Positions 25,082 to 33,440 of a stretch of 64,000 nt of DNA are shown piece by piece. The notes below the pieces were generated by a model, which worked only from the letters and a program-made list of their open reading frames with translations, did not search any database and was not told the origin of the DNA. Within the stretch, counting starts at the first letter, position 1. Every line of letters begins with the position of its first letter. This DNA is from CAWBYL01 sp963793025. Lineage in GTDB: Bacteria; Actinomycetota; Acidimicrobiia; Acidimicrobiales; Acidimicrobilacustridaceae. The DNA is taken from assembly GCA_963793025.1 (NCBI GenBank), contig CAWBYL010000009.1, forward strand, positions 124,001 to 188,000. The letters are read 5' to 3'. The position numbers were made by a program, and so were the translations under genes.

Positions 25082-26135
25082 TCAGCCGGTGTAGCCGGCG
25101 GTGCCGGCGACCGCAGCAGCGGGCGTCGTTGCGGGCTCGGGCGTGGTGTCGTCGGGTTCGGGCGGGGTGGCGGGCACCTGGCCCGGGGGGACGTAGCGCG
25201 AGCACGGGTCGGTGAGGTTCCACACAGCGACCGACGAGCCCGATCGATCCGAGGCTGACTGGCTCACGAACGTGGCGCCATCGTGCTGGTAGACGCCGAT
25301 GCTCCCCACGCCGCCGGTATACGCGGTGTGGACGGCGTGAGCCACCAGATCGACGGGTGGCTCGGAGTGAACGGTGAGCGAGACGCCGTCGCTGATGACG
25401 TGGCCGGTGATGATCGTGGGCGCCTCGCCGGGGCTCGAGTACCGCGGCGGTCACGTTGGACCCGGGATAGCTGACGAGTGCGGTGAGCGGGCCGAGGGTC
25501 CCGCCGGGTCCGGGAGCCATGATGTCTGCGCCCGAGAGCACGTGGACCTCGAATCCGTCGGACGTGGCGACATCGCCGTTGCCGTCGGCGTTCTGGTCAC
25601 CCACAGGGACCGACCCGTTGAGGATCGTGTCGGTGGAGATGCCGACGTCGTCGATCGCATGGGTTCCCGGCGCAGTGGTGCCCGGCAGCACGTACTGCTG
25701 ACCCTGCTGGTCGACGCCGATGAGCAGTTCGTCGCGGCCGTCGCCATCGAGGTCGCCGGGTGGCCGGCCGTACGCGTCGAGGTAGACGTAGCTGTGCGAT
25801 CCGGGGGTGAGCGTGATCACCCCGTCGCCGCGGGTGATCGTCATGCTCGTGTAGGTGCCGCCGTTGCCCGCACCGACGATGGTGTCGGGGGTTCCGTCGC
25901 CATCGGTATCGGGCGCCGGGCCGTAGTTGATCGGCGCGCCGAGGTCGGGCACCGCAGTCTGCTCCGGGTACGTGTAGGCCTTGAACCAGGGCTCGTAGGG
26001 CTGAGCGCACCCGGTGGCCTGGGCGGCCGACCCGGGGGCGGCGGGCGCCGGCGGTTGGGCTGCCGAGGCGCCCCCGCTCGTCGCCACCAACCCGAGGGTG
26101 ATCGCTGTGGCGATCAGGAGTCGCGGTGTCCGCAC
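25082..26135 (-). CDS. Secreted FG-GAP/calcium-repeat protein, interrupted by a frameshift
   Basis: The GTG at 26135 gives a signal peptide (RTPRLLIATAITLGLVATSG, cleavage near ASAAQ). The mature part has FG-GAP/dockerin-like metal-loop repeats: DTDGDGTPDTIVGAGNGG, GDLDGDGRDELLIG and GDQNADGNGDVATSDG, which fold as beta-propeller blades. At about 25435-25445 one extra base breaks the frame after GSNVTAAV. The next frame continues SSPGEAPTIITGHVISDGVS and then MAHAVHTAYTGGVGSIGVY, and stops at 25082. The C-terminus is a Thr/Pro-rich linker ending VAGTAGYTG. Corrected length is about 351 aa. It could bind calcium or cell-wall sugars; the role is unknown. The C-terminal nonapeptide resembles that of the secreted protein at 50239. 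Confidence 0.75.
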
Positions 26136-26262
26136 CGCACCACCGTACCCATGCACCGGAGGCGCACACCGGAAACCGGTGGGCGGGGGTGTCTCCATTC
26201 GGTTCTGTGCCCCGCGTGGGGGCCAACCTGTTCGCGGCGTCCGAGCCCGACCGGACGCGAGA

Positions 26263-26287
26263 AGGCCCCCGCCGCCGGCGGGGGCCT
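26263..26287 (-). terminator. Hairpin terminator downstream of the peptidoglycan-binding lipoprotein gene
   Basis: AGGCCCCCGCC pairs perfectly with GGCGGGGGCCT around a 3-nt loop. It lies 22 bp beyond the stop of the minus-strand lipoprotein gene (26310) and before the GTG start of the next minus-strand gene (26135). There is no T run; assignment rests on stem strength and position. Confidence 0.6.
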
Positions 26288-26309
26288 GTCCCGTTCACTC
26301 AGGAGACCG

Positions 26310-26960
26310 TCAGCTGGACTCGCAGAACGTCAGCAGGGCCGACGGGATCGGCGGGTTCGAACACTTGGCCATGTCGGCGTCGCTGGCGCGAACCAGGGGA
26401 GTGTCCGCACCCTGCATGAGGATGAAGTTGGCGGCGATCTTCAACGACCCGACGTCGATGTTGCCGCCCACCCACACCCGGCCGTTGGCGTCGATGGCAC
26501 AGACGTAGTCGGTCACGGTGGAGTCGGGCAGCGCGGCGTCGATCATGGCCTTGGTGATCTCGCCACAGTCGCCGCTACCCGTTGCGGTGGTGGAGGTGGA
26601 GGTGGAGGCCGGCGTGGCCACACACACCGTGGTGCCGCCCGACGCCGCCGTCTCGAGGGCCTGCATGGTCGCCTCGCCCGCCTCGCCGTCCTGCTCGAGG
26701 CCCTTCTCCTTCTGGAACTCCTTGAGGGCCGCCTCGGTGGCGGGGCCGTCCTCGCCGTCGACGGTGCCGGCCCAGCAGCCGACCTTGTCCAGGTCGGCCT
26801 GGATCAGCTTCACCGACGCGGTGTCGGAGGTCGTGGTCGTCTTCGACTCGACGACCGTGGTGTTGCTCGAACTGGAGTCGCCGTTCGACGAGCACGCTCC
26901 TGCGAACAGGGCCAGGGCCGTGAGCGGGGGTGCCAGCAGCAGCCCAAGTGATCGCTTCAT
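26310..26960 (-). CDS. Lipoprotein with a peptidoglycan-binding-like domain
   Basis: 216 aa from ATG at 26960. The signal ends with the lipobox LFAGACSS, then a long Ser/Thr linker. A PG_binding_1-type domain follows (about 50-105): VKLIQADLDKVGCWAGTVDG, then GPATEAALKEFQKEKGL and ATMQALE. This is the helical repeat found in cell-wall hydrolases. A second Cys-containing domain (about 130-216) with AMIDAALPDSTV, ANGRVWVGGNID and CSNPPIPSALLTFCESS may be a small disulfide-bonded domain. It should sit on the outer face of the membrane and bind peptidoglycan. No enzymatic domain is seen. A GC hairpin follows the gene. Confidence 0.8.
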   Translation of the reverse strand: MKRSLGLLLAPPLTALALFAGACSSNGDSSSSNTTVVESKTTTTSDTASVKLIQADLDKVGCWAGTVDGEDGPATEAALKEFQKEKGLEQDGEAGEATMQALETAASGGTTVCVATPASTSTSTTATGSGDCGEITKAMIDAALPDSTVTDYVCAIDANGRVWVGGNIDVGSLKIAANFILMQGADTPLVRASDADMAKCSNPPIPSALLTFCESS

Positions 26961-27145
26961 CTCGTTGTCGCCTCTCGTGGTGTGCGCGGGAGCGGCGACG
27001 ACCGACTCGTGCCGGTGCCGCGGCGTCCATGACGGAGAGGGTCTCGGCTCGCCGCGCACCGACATGAAGAGAAACGGACCGCGAGGGCCGGAAATAGTCC
27101 GCACGGCACAGGCTCCTGCCGCCTCTCGACGACCAGACGAGCGAG

Positions 27146-27532
27146 CTAGGTGCGGTCGGCGCCGACGACCTGGACCAGGCCGTAGATCTGCTCTCGCAGC
27201 GCAGGGCTGAGCACGGCGAACTCGACGCCGTAGCGCAGCTCGTCGTCGTTGCCCCCCTGTTCGGTGCGACGCACCACCACACCGCTGTCCCGTCCCCGAT
27301 AGCGGATGACCGCCTTGGCGTCGGGGCGCAGGGGGAGGGCGGAGGGCCCGAGCAGAGCGGCCCCGGTCACCGAGACGTTGTCGACCCGCACCGGCCACTC
27401 GCGCGGCTCGGAGCCCTCCGGTACGTCGCCGGTCCACTCGACCCACGACAGCACGAAGCCGTTCGTGGCGACACGGGTCCCGATCCGGCGCTCGAAGCTG
27501 CTGCTGCCGCTCTGATGGTTCACCGACTGCAT
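27146..27532 (-). CDS. PilZ-domain protein
   Basis: 128 aa from ATG at 27532. The N-terminal RRIGTRV (in SSSFERRIGTRVATNGF) and VDNVSVTGAALLGP match the RxxxR and D/NxSxxG motifs of the PilZ domain, which binds cyclic di-GMP. The C-terminal half (VIRYRGRDSGVVVRRTEQGG, then LRYGVEF) continues the beta-barrel. No second domain is fused, so it may act as a c-di-GMP receiver that regulates a partner by binding. No c-di-GMP synthase or phosphodiesterase is visible here. It is divergent from the F420-type gene with 133 bp between, which should contain both promoters. Confidence 0.8.
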   Translation of the reverse strand: MQSVNHQSGSSSFERRIGTRVATNGFVLSWVEWTGDVPEGSEPREWPVRVDNVSVTGAALLGPSALPLRPDAKAVIRYRGRDSGVVVRRTEQGGNDDELRYGVEFAVLSPALREQIYGLVQVVGADRT

Positions 27533-27665
27533 GGTCGCCGCCTGCGGGGGAATGTGTGGTCTGGGCTCACTCGAGGTCCGGGAGATCGTACCGGTGCGCG
27601 CCCCCGGACGCCGGAATCGGCCGGTTCGGTGCTCTATCCTCCGCGGCCGACCACCGGGAGCGGAC

Positions 27666-28088
27666 ATGAGCGACTTCGACATCAACCACTTCAACGCCAA
27701 GCTGATCGCGGATTTCCGCGCCGGCGCCGGTGCGGTGGGGGGGAACTTCGAAGGGGTCCCCCTGCTCATCCTGCACACAACGGGAGCCAGGTCGGGCGAG
27801 GAGCGCCTGGCACCGGTGACCTACCTGCTCGACGGAGAGCGGATCGTGGTCTTCGCCTCGAAATCGGGCGCCGACTCCAACCCCGACTGGTACCGCAACC
27901 TCGTCGTGCATCCTCGGGTCACCGTCGAGATGGGTACCGAGACGTTCGCCGCCGAGGCTGTTGAGTTGACCGGCGCCGAACGGGACGACGTCTACGCCCG
28001 ACAGGTGGCGGCCATGCCCGTCTTCGCCGACTACCAGGCCTCCACCACCCGCGTCATCCCGGTTGTCGCGCTCGATCGCATCGGCTGA
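27666..28088 (+). CDS. F420-dependent (deazaflavin) nitroreductase-family protein, Ddn-like
   Basis: 140 aa. The diagnostic segments are NAKLIADFRAGAGAVGG, LLILHTTGARSGEERLAPV, FASKSGADSNPDWYRNLVVHP and VTVEMGTETF. These belong to the split beta-barrel FDOR-A/Ddn family that uses the deazaflavin cofactor F420, which actinobacteria make. Roles include reduction of quinones, nitroaromatics and other hydride acceptors. The start ATG follows GGGAGCGGAC. Cofactor specificity is inferred from the family. It may be co-transcribed with lysS, whose start lies 85 bp downstream, but that gap is large enough for a separate promoter. Confidence 0.88.
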   Translation: MSDFDINHFNAKLIADFRAGAGAVGGNFEGVPLLILHTTGARSGEERLAPVTYLLDGERIVVFASKSGADSNPDWYRNLVVHPRVTVEMGTETFAAEAVELTGAERDDVYARQVAAMPVFADYQASTTRVIPVVALDRIG

Positions 28089-28173
28089 GGTGCGGGGTCG
28101 TCCCCGGCACGGCCGGAGGGTGACCGGCCCCTACAGTGGCGAGGCCCCCAATGCCGTGCCGGAGACGCCACCC

Positions 28174-29763
28174 ATGAGCCCTGACGACAGCGACGCGCCC
28201 GCCCCGAGCGAGGACGACGCCGGTGCCGCCGAAGGTCCCGAGGCGGTCGAGCTGGACTCCGAGGAGCGCTCGTCCATCCGCACGCAGCGCCTGGCCAAGC
28301 TCGCCGAGCTCCGGGCCGAGGGCGTCGATCCCTACCCGTACCGCTTCGACCGGGACCGGACGATCGGTGAGCTGCGCTCGGAGTTCGCCGGTCTGGAGGC
28401 GGGGGCGGAGACCGAGACCGAGGTACGGGTCGCCGGCCGGCTGATGCTCAAGCGGGACCAGGGGCGGCTCACCTTCGGTCAGCTGCGGGACCGCAGCGGA
28501 GAGGTGCAGCTCTTCGTCTCCGCCGGTGTGCTGGGCAAGGATCGCCTGGCCCGGTTCAACGACCTCGACCGCGGCGACTGGGTCGGGGTCGAGGGCACCG
28601 TCATGGTCACCCGCAAGGGCGAGCTGTCGGTGAAGGTCAGCGGGTTCTCCCTGCTCAGCAAGGCCATTCGCCCTCTTCCGGACAAGTGGAAGGGACTGGC
28701 CGACGTCGACGCCCGCTACCGCCAGCGCTACGTCGACCTCACGGTCAACCCCGATGCCCGGCGTGTCTTCGAGGTGCGCTTCCGCGCCGTGGATGCCCTA
28801 CGTCAGGTCCTTCGCGACCGGGGCTACCTCGAGGTCGAGACGCCGATGCTCAACCTGCAACAGGGAGGCGCCACCGCCCGGCCGTTCCGGACGCACTACA
28901 ACGCGCTCGACATCGACACCTACCTGCGCATCGCGCTCGAGCTGCCGCTCAAGCGGCTCCTGGTCGGCGGGTTCGAGCGTGTCTTCGAGATCGGCCGGGT
29001 CTTTCGCAACGAGGGCATCGACACCCGCCACAACCCGGAGTTCACGATGCTCGAGGCCTACCAGGCCTTCGGCGACTACACGGAGATGATCGAGCTCACC
29101 GAGACGCTCGTGGCGGCGGCGGCACGAGCGGCCAACGACACCACCGAGATCGATCTGCGGGGTGAGCTCGTCGACCTGGCCCCGCCGTGGCGGCGGGTGA
29201 CGATGGTCGAGCTGATCAAGGAGGTCGTCGGCGTCGACATCCACCCCGGCATGGAGCGAGCCGACGCCCGAGCGGTGCTGGACGGCCTCGGACTGGCCTG
29301 GAAGGACAGCTGGGGTGCCGGCCGTTGCACCCATGAGGTGTACGACGAACTGGTGGAGCCCAAGGTCAACCGGCCGACGGTGGTCCTCGACCACCCTCGG
29401 GAGACCTCGCCGCTGGCCAAGCCCCATCGGGGCGACCCGCACCTGGTGGAGCGTTTCGAGGTCATCGTGGGTGGCCGGGAGCTGGCCAACGCCTACAGCG
29501 AGCTCAACGACCCCTCCGAGCAGCTCGCCCGCTTCCAGGAGGAGGCGGCGCACAAGGCGGCGGGGGATCCCGAGGCGGCCGACGTGGATCTGGATTACAT
29601 CCGGGCCCTCGAGTACGGGATGCCCCCCGCCGGCGGGATGGGCATCGGCATCGACCGGCTGATCATGTTGCTGGCCGGGGTGGAGAGCATTCGCGAGGTG
29701 ATCCTGTTCCCGACGCTGCGGCCCGAGGCCGGGCTCACCGACGACGACTTCGGACCGTCCTGA
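28174..29763 (+). CDS. lysS: Lysyl-tRNA synthetase, class II
   Basis: 529 aa from ATG at 28174, preceded by GGAG. After an acidic N-terminal extension of about 35 residues the OB-fold anticodon-binding domain has DPYPYRFDR and AGRLMLKRDQGRLTFGQLRDRSG. Class II motif 1 is in RQVLRDRGYLEVETPML, motif 2 is RVFRNEGIDTRHNPEFTMLEAY, and motif 3 is GGMGIGIDRLIMLL. All match class IIb LysRS. It charges tRNA-Lys. The next gene, 100 bp downstream and transcribed the same way, is an MprF-like lysyltransferase that would consume lysyl-tRNA. In mycobacteria the two functions are fused as LysX. Confidence 0.95.
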   Translation: MSPDDSDAPAPSEDDAGAAEGPEAVELDSEERSSIRTQRLAKLAELRAEGVDPYPYRFDRDRTIGELRSEFAGLEAGAETETEVRVAGRLMLKRDQGRLTFGQLRDRSGEVQLFVSAGVLGKDRLARFNDLDRGDWVGVEGTVMVTRKGELSVKVSGFSLLSKAIRPLPDKWKGLADVDARYRQRYVDLTVNPDARRVFEVRFRAVDALRQVLRDRGYLEVETPMLNLQQGGATARPFRTHYNALDIDTYLRIALELPLKRLLVGGFERVFEIGRVFRNEGIDTRHNPEFTMLEAYQAFGDYTEMIELTETLVAAAARAANDTTEIDLRGELVDLAPPWRRVTMVELIKEVVGVDIHPGMERADARAVLDGLGLAWKDSWGAGRCTHEVYDELVEPKVNRPTVVLDHPRETSPLAKPHRGDPHLVERFEVIVGGRELANAYSELNDPSEQLARFQEEAAHKAAGDPEAADVDLDYIRALEYGMPPAGGMGIGIDRLIMLLAGVESIREVILFPTLRPEAGLTDDDFGPS

Positions 29764-29863
29764 TGGCAGTCGTCGGTCGATTCCCGCTTCCTCGGGTGGC
29801 CGGGCGCCTCGTCGTCCCGGGGCGGCCGGCGAGGGCCGAGTCCCGTCCGGGCATCGACCACCG

Positions 29864-31627
29864 GTGAAGCCGAACTCGACTCGCGCTCGTCTCATCGGAG
29901 TTCTCACCGCGGTCGGCGGGCTGCTCCTGATCGTCAGCACCCTTCCCATCCTCGGGTGGCGCGTCGAACGCTTCGCGGCGGCCTTCTCGCCGTTCGGGGT
30001 GCGGGTCACGAGCCACGTCCTCTCGCTGGTCCTCGGCGCAGCGCTGCTCTACCTCGCCGGCCAGCTCGCCCGGCGCCGACGGCTGGCCTGGGTGCTGGCC
30101 ATCGCCCTGTTCGCCGCCAGCGCCATCGTGAACGTGTTGCGGGTGCATCACGACGTGGCCGCCGCCTACTCGGTGGCCATGGTGATCCTCCTCCTCGTGA
30201 GCCAACGCCAGTTCAAGGCACCGGGTGACCCTCCGACGTTCTTCGAGCTCGTGCGCTTCCTGCCCTGGTACGCGATGGGGGTCTTCATCTACGGCTTCGC
30301 CGCCCTGTACCTCGAGCGCGACAACCTCACCCCGGCCCCCAACTTCGTGGACAACCTCGAGACGGTCCTGCTGGGCCTGATCGGGATCGACGGCCCCTAT
30401 GAGTACCGCCGAGAGTTCTTCGAGTGGGCGTTCACGTCGTCGCTCCTCGTGGCCGGCATCGGCGGTCTGGCCTGGACCGTGTTCCTCGTCTTCCGCCCGA
30501 TCGTGGCCCGACCGGAGTCGGGAAAGATGGCCTGGCGCAAGGCCATCGGCATCGTTCGTGAGTACGGCGAGGACACGCTCGACTACTTCGCCCTCCGCGA
30601 CGACAAGCTCTTCTTCTTCTCCTCGGACGGCCGGGCGATGATCGCCTACACCTACATCGGCCGCTACGCCCTGGCCTCCGGTGACCCCATCGGCGCCCCG
30701 GAGTCGCTGGACCTGGTGGTCGACGAGTTCCTGGCCATGTGTCGAGAGCGGGCGTGGGGGGTCGCTTTCCTCGCCGCTCGGGAGGCCGATCGCCAGATCT
30801 ACCTGGACCGGGGCCTGCACACCGTGTACCTGGGTGACGAGGCCACCGTCCGCTGTCGGGGGTTCAACCTCCAGGGCAAGAAGTGGAAGAGCATCCGCCA
30901 GTCGTCAGGACGGGTGGAGCGGACGTACCGGTTCGTCTGGATGCCCGAGACCGACGCCCGCCCGGAGTTGATCGCCGCTCTCAACGACATCTCGACCCGG
31001 TGGCGGGGGAAGGCGCCGGAGCGCGGCTTCACCATGACCCTCAGCCAGGACGTGGAGGGCACCAACCCGGCGTTCCACCTGTGTATCGCCCTCGACGAGG
31101 ACGACCAGCCCGGAGGCTTCCTCCGTGTGGTGCCGGTGTACGGCGCTCGGCCCGGCTACACGCTCGACATCATGCGCCGAGACCCCGACACGCCCAACGG
31201 CATGACCGAGTTCCTGCTCACCCGCACGATCATGAAGCTCGACGAGCTCGGCCTGGACCGCTTCTCGATGAACTTCGCGGCGTGGGGGCGGTTCTTCGAG
31301 GACGACATCGAGTACACCCTGCGCCAGCGGGCGGTGAAGGCCGGCCTCGACCTCCTCAGTCCCTTCTACCAGATCAAGTCGCTCAAGGAGTTCAACCAGC
31401 GCTTCTACCCGGAGTGGGTTCCCCGCTGCATCGTCTACGACGACTTCCGGGCCCTGCCGCGGGTCGCGCTCCTGTACTCGGGGGTCGAGGGCTTCTTGAA
31501 CCTACCGATGGTCGGGCGCTACTTCCTGCCGCGGACGGTCGGGCATCCCGGCCATCCCATCGTCGATCCGAGCGGTGACCACCTGCCCGCGCCACCCCCG
31601 GCGCCGCCCGCTCCCCCCGAGCCCTAG
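29864..31627 (+). CDS. MprF-like phosphatidylglycerol lysyltransferase (membrane + DUF2156 domain)
   Basis: 587 aa, GTG start. Five or six membrane helices occupy residues 10-225 (LIGVLTAVGGLLLIVSTL, VLSLVLGAALLYLAG, VLAIALFAASAIVNVL, YSVAMVILLLVS, VFIYGFAALYL, SSLLVAGIGGLAWTVFLVF). A cytoplasmic DUF2156/GNAT-type domain follows (about 240-560) with YALASGDPIG, LQGKKWKSIRQSSGR and FSMNFAAWG. This matches the aminoacyl-phosphatidylglycerol synthase family, which moves lysine from lysyl-tRNA to lipid and gives resistance to cationic peptides. The lysS gene directly upstream fits. The C-terminus is a Pro-rich tail. Convergent with the DMT transporter, overlapping by 4 bp. Substrate specificity is inferred. 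Confidence 0.85.
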   Translation: MKPNSTRARLIGVLTAVGGLLLIVSTLPILGWRVERFAAAFSPFGVRVTSHVLSLVLGAALLYLAGQLARRRRLAWVLAIALFAASAIVNVLRVHHDVAAAYSVAMVILLLVSQRQFKAPGDPPTFFELVRFLPWYAMGVFIYGFAALYLERDNLTPAPNFVDNLETVLLGLIGIDGPYEYRREFFEWAFTSSLLVAGIGGLAWTVFLVFRPIVARPESGKMAWRKAIGIVREYGEDTLDYFALRDDKLFFFSSDGRAMIAYTYIGRYALASGDPIGAPESLDLVVDEFLAMCRERAWGVAFLAAREADRQIYLDRGLHTVYLGDEATVRCRGFNLQGKKWKSIRQSSGRVERTYRFVWMPETDARPELIAALNDISTRWRGKAPERGFTMTLSQDVEGTNPAFHLCIALDEDDQPGGFLRVVPVYGARPGYTLDIMRRDPDTPNGMTEFLLTRTIMKLDELGLDRFSMNFAAWGRFFEDDIEYTLRQRAVKAGLDLLSPFYQIKSLKEFNQRFYPEWVPRCIVYDDFRALPRVALLYSGVEGFLNLPMVGRYFLPRTVGHPGHPIVDPSGDHLPAPPPAPPAPPEP

Positions 31628-32592
31628 GCCAGGTCGTCCCAGGCCACGTCGGCTGTGGATCCCGAGGTGGGCGGCGGCGTCTCGGGTCGCGGCGAGGGTG
31701 GGGCCACGTGCCCTGCGTCGGTCACCTCGGCGACGGCCGCAGCGGCCGCATCGGCCTGTCCCTGCGAGCGGGCCAGGACCACGACCGCAGCAGCGGCCAC
31801 CACGGTCGCTACGACGAGTGAGCCCACGGCGAGGGGACCGTCGGCCCGGAACCGTTCGCCGAACAGGGTGAGCCCCAAGATGATGCCGACCACCGGCTCG
31901 AGCCCGGTGATGGCGGGGAGGGACGCCTGGAGGGCGCCGGCCTGGTACGACGCCTGCTGCAGCCAGGTACCGACGACGAGCACGGCGATCAGCGCCCAAA
32001 CCGGCCACGACCACAGGACGTGGCCGATGCCGTCGTCGAGGGTCTTGGTGACCGTCGAGATGAGGGCGTCGTTGTAGCCGAACATGAGCCCGGCGGCGAT
32101 GCCCAGCATGAGAGCCCGGGGCGCCCCCTTCGAACCACGAGCCACGACGAGGGCGACGGCGATGGGAACGGCTCCGATGGCAGCGGCGATCAACCACTCG
32201 CGTCCCGGCGCGGTGTCGTCGCCGTTGCGGGCGTGGCCGACGACGACGATCACGGCCAGGGCCACCGTCAGCGCCGAGGCCCAGGCCCAGTCCTGACGCC
32301 GGACCCGTCGACCGGTGAGTCGGGAGCTGAGCGGCAGGGCGAACAGCAAGACGGTCACGATCAGTGGCTGCACGACCACCAGCTGGCCCACGGCGAGGGC
32401 GAGGGCGACGGTGATGAAACCGCCGGCGTCGGCGGCCACGCCGGCGAGCCACACCGGCCGCCGGACCAGCACCAGCAGCATCCGGATGGAGGACACCTGG
32501 TCGTCGTCGAGCGTCGACGCCTCGCGCTGCTGCAGGGCGGCGGCCAGGGCGAACAGGAACGACGAGAGAAGAGCGAGGACCACGGCGAGCAT
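31624..32592 (-). CDS. DMT-superfamily (EamA-like) transporter
   Basis: 322 aa with about ten membrane helices, from LAVVLALLSSFLFALAAAL at the N-terminus to VVATVVAAAAVVVLARS near residue 275. This is the usual 5+5 arrangement of EamA permeases. Conserved features are ALQQREA and LLFALPLSSRLTGRRV in the first half and GLEPVVGIILGLTLFGE in the second, the last matching the EamA E-P-x3-G-x2-L-x2-E-like pattern. The last 45 residues are a soluble Ala/Pro-rich tail. It probably exports a small metabolite. It is convergent with the MprF-like gene (4-bp overlap). Beyond its start lies the first hairpin-repeat pair. Confidence 0.85.
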   Translation of the reverse strand: MLAVVLALLSSFLFALAAALQQREASTLDDDQVSSIRMLLVLVRRPVWLAGVAADAGGFITVALALAVGQLVVVQPLIVTVLLFALPLSSRLTGRRVRRQDWAWASALTVALAVIVVVGHARNGDDTAPGREWLIAAAIGAVPIAVALVVARGSKGAPRALMLGIAAGLMFGYNDALISTVTKTLDDGIGHVLWSWPVWALIAVLVVGTWLQQASYQAGALQASLPAITGLEPVVGIILGLTLFGERFRADGPLAVGSLVVATVVAAAAVVVLARSQGQADAAAAAVAEVTDAGHVAPPSPRPETPPPTSGSTADVAWDDLA

Positions 32593-32652
32593 GTCGCGGA
32601 GAGGCTAGATCCGAGCCCCCGATCCCTCGTCGATCCCCTGGTCGCCCGAGTC

Positions 32653-32753
32653 GGGGGCAGATCCGAGGTTTCGCGCCCGATTTCTGCCTCTGGTCGGGTG
32701 GCGCTGGTGGTGTCGGAGGCAGATGTGCGGCGCTACGGCCGGTTTCTGCCTCC
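32653..32753 (+). repeat. Hairpin-repeat locus I (two units, GGAGGCAGAT...TTCTGCCTCC)
   Basis: Unit 1 is 32653-32690 and unit 2 is 32715-32753. Each has the inverted pair GGAGGCAGAT / wTCTGCCTCC (left arm of unit 1 is GGGGGCAGAT) around a variable loop of about 19 nt. The unit start-to-start distance is 62 bp. The spacer GGCGCTGGTGGTGTC between units resembles the spacer GGGCGCTGGTCGTGTC in locus II. The block abuts the 3' end of the DUF559 relic. Confidence 0.8.
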
Positions 32754-32759
32754 GCGCCT

Positions 32760-33209
32760 TCACGCGGCGGCCGACGAGGACCCGGCACCCGCGGCGAGAA
32801 GCACATCGTGGACGAGCTGGTCGTAGGTGAAGCGGACGGTTCGGTGACCGTTGGCCAACGCGATGTGGTCGCGACGCCGATCGTTCTCGAAGTCCGCCCT
32901 GCGGGTGTGCCATCTCCGGCCGTCGGCCTCGACGATGAGCCGCCACGACGGCACGAGGACGTCGAGTCGTTCCTCGGCGAGGGTCATCAGCCGAGCCAGG
33001 CCGCGAGGTGGGGCCGGCAAGAGCCCCATTGCCCGGGCGATGACCGACTCTGGGGTGACGGAACCGGCCTCGACGGCGGCCACGACGACATCATCGAGAC
33101 GGGCACCGAGACGGCCGGCGGAGTCGCACAGGGTCTGTTCGACCGTCGCGATCAGGAAGGGCCCGAGAATCGTGGCCACGAACCGATCGGATTGATACCC
33201 AACTCGTCC
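32760..33209 (-). pseudogene. Truncated DUF559 (Vsr-like endonuclease fold) gene
   Basis: The minus-strand frame ends at 32760 with the DUF559 signature: LIVEADGRRWHTRRADFENDR (E-x-D-G plus W-H, the PD-(D/E)xK-like Vsr fold), followed by RRDHIALANGHRTVRFTYDQL. Upstream are ATVEQTLCDSAGRLGARLDD and PPRGLARLMTLAEERLDVLVP, which correspond to the middle of typical 280-320 aa actinobacterial proteins of this type. No N-terminal domain or plausible start with SD exists: the frame enters hairpin-repeat locus II at about 33210. The usual segment between LARL and RLDVLVP also looks shortened. I read it as a decayed gene flanked on both sides by the same hairpin-repeat family. Mechanism unknown. Confidence 0.6.
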
Positions 33210-33212
33210 GAC

Positions 33213-33368
33213 TGAGGCAGATCCTGGGACTCGAGCTTGCTTTCTGCCTCCGGGTGCGGCCGACGTCGGAGGCAGATCTGTGTCTCCTCGCCCTGTTTCT
33301 GCCTCCGATCCTTGGGCGCTGGTCGTGTCGGACGCAGATGTGCGGCTGTTCGCCCGGAATCTGCCTCC
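33213..33368 (+). repeat. Hairpin-repeat locus II (three units)
   Basis: Units start at 33213, 33268 and 33330 (spacings 55 and 62 bp) and end at 33251, 33306 and 33368. The left arm is GGAGGCAGAT in unit 2, with TGAGGCAGAT and GGACGCAGAT in units 1 and 3. The right arm is wTCTGCCTCC in all three. Loops of 19-20 nt differ in sequence. The group lies between the 5' side of the DUF559 relic and the SRAP gene. The repeat of arms with non-conserved loops argues for selection on, or copying of, the hairpin. Confidence 0.82.
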
Positions 33369-33440
33369 GGAGGGGGCCGCGGGGGTCCCTTCGCAGGCTG
33401 ATCGCTTCGGGCGGGGGAGGACGCCGGTAGCGTCGGAGGG

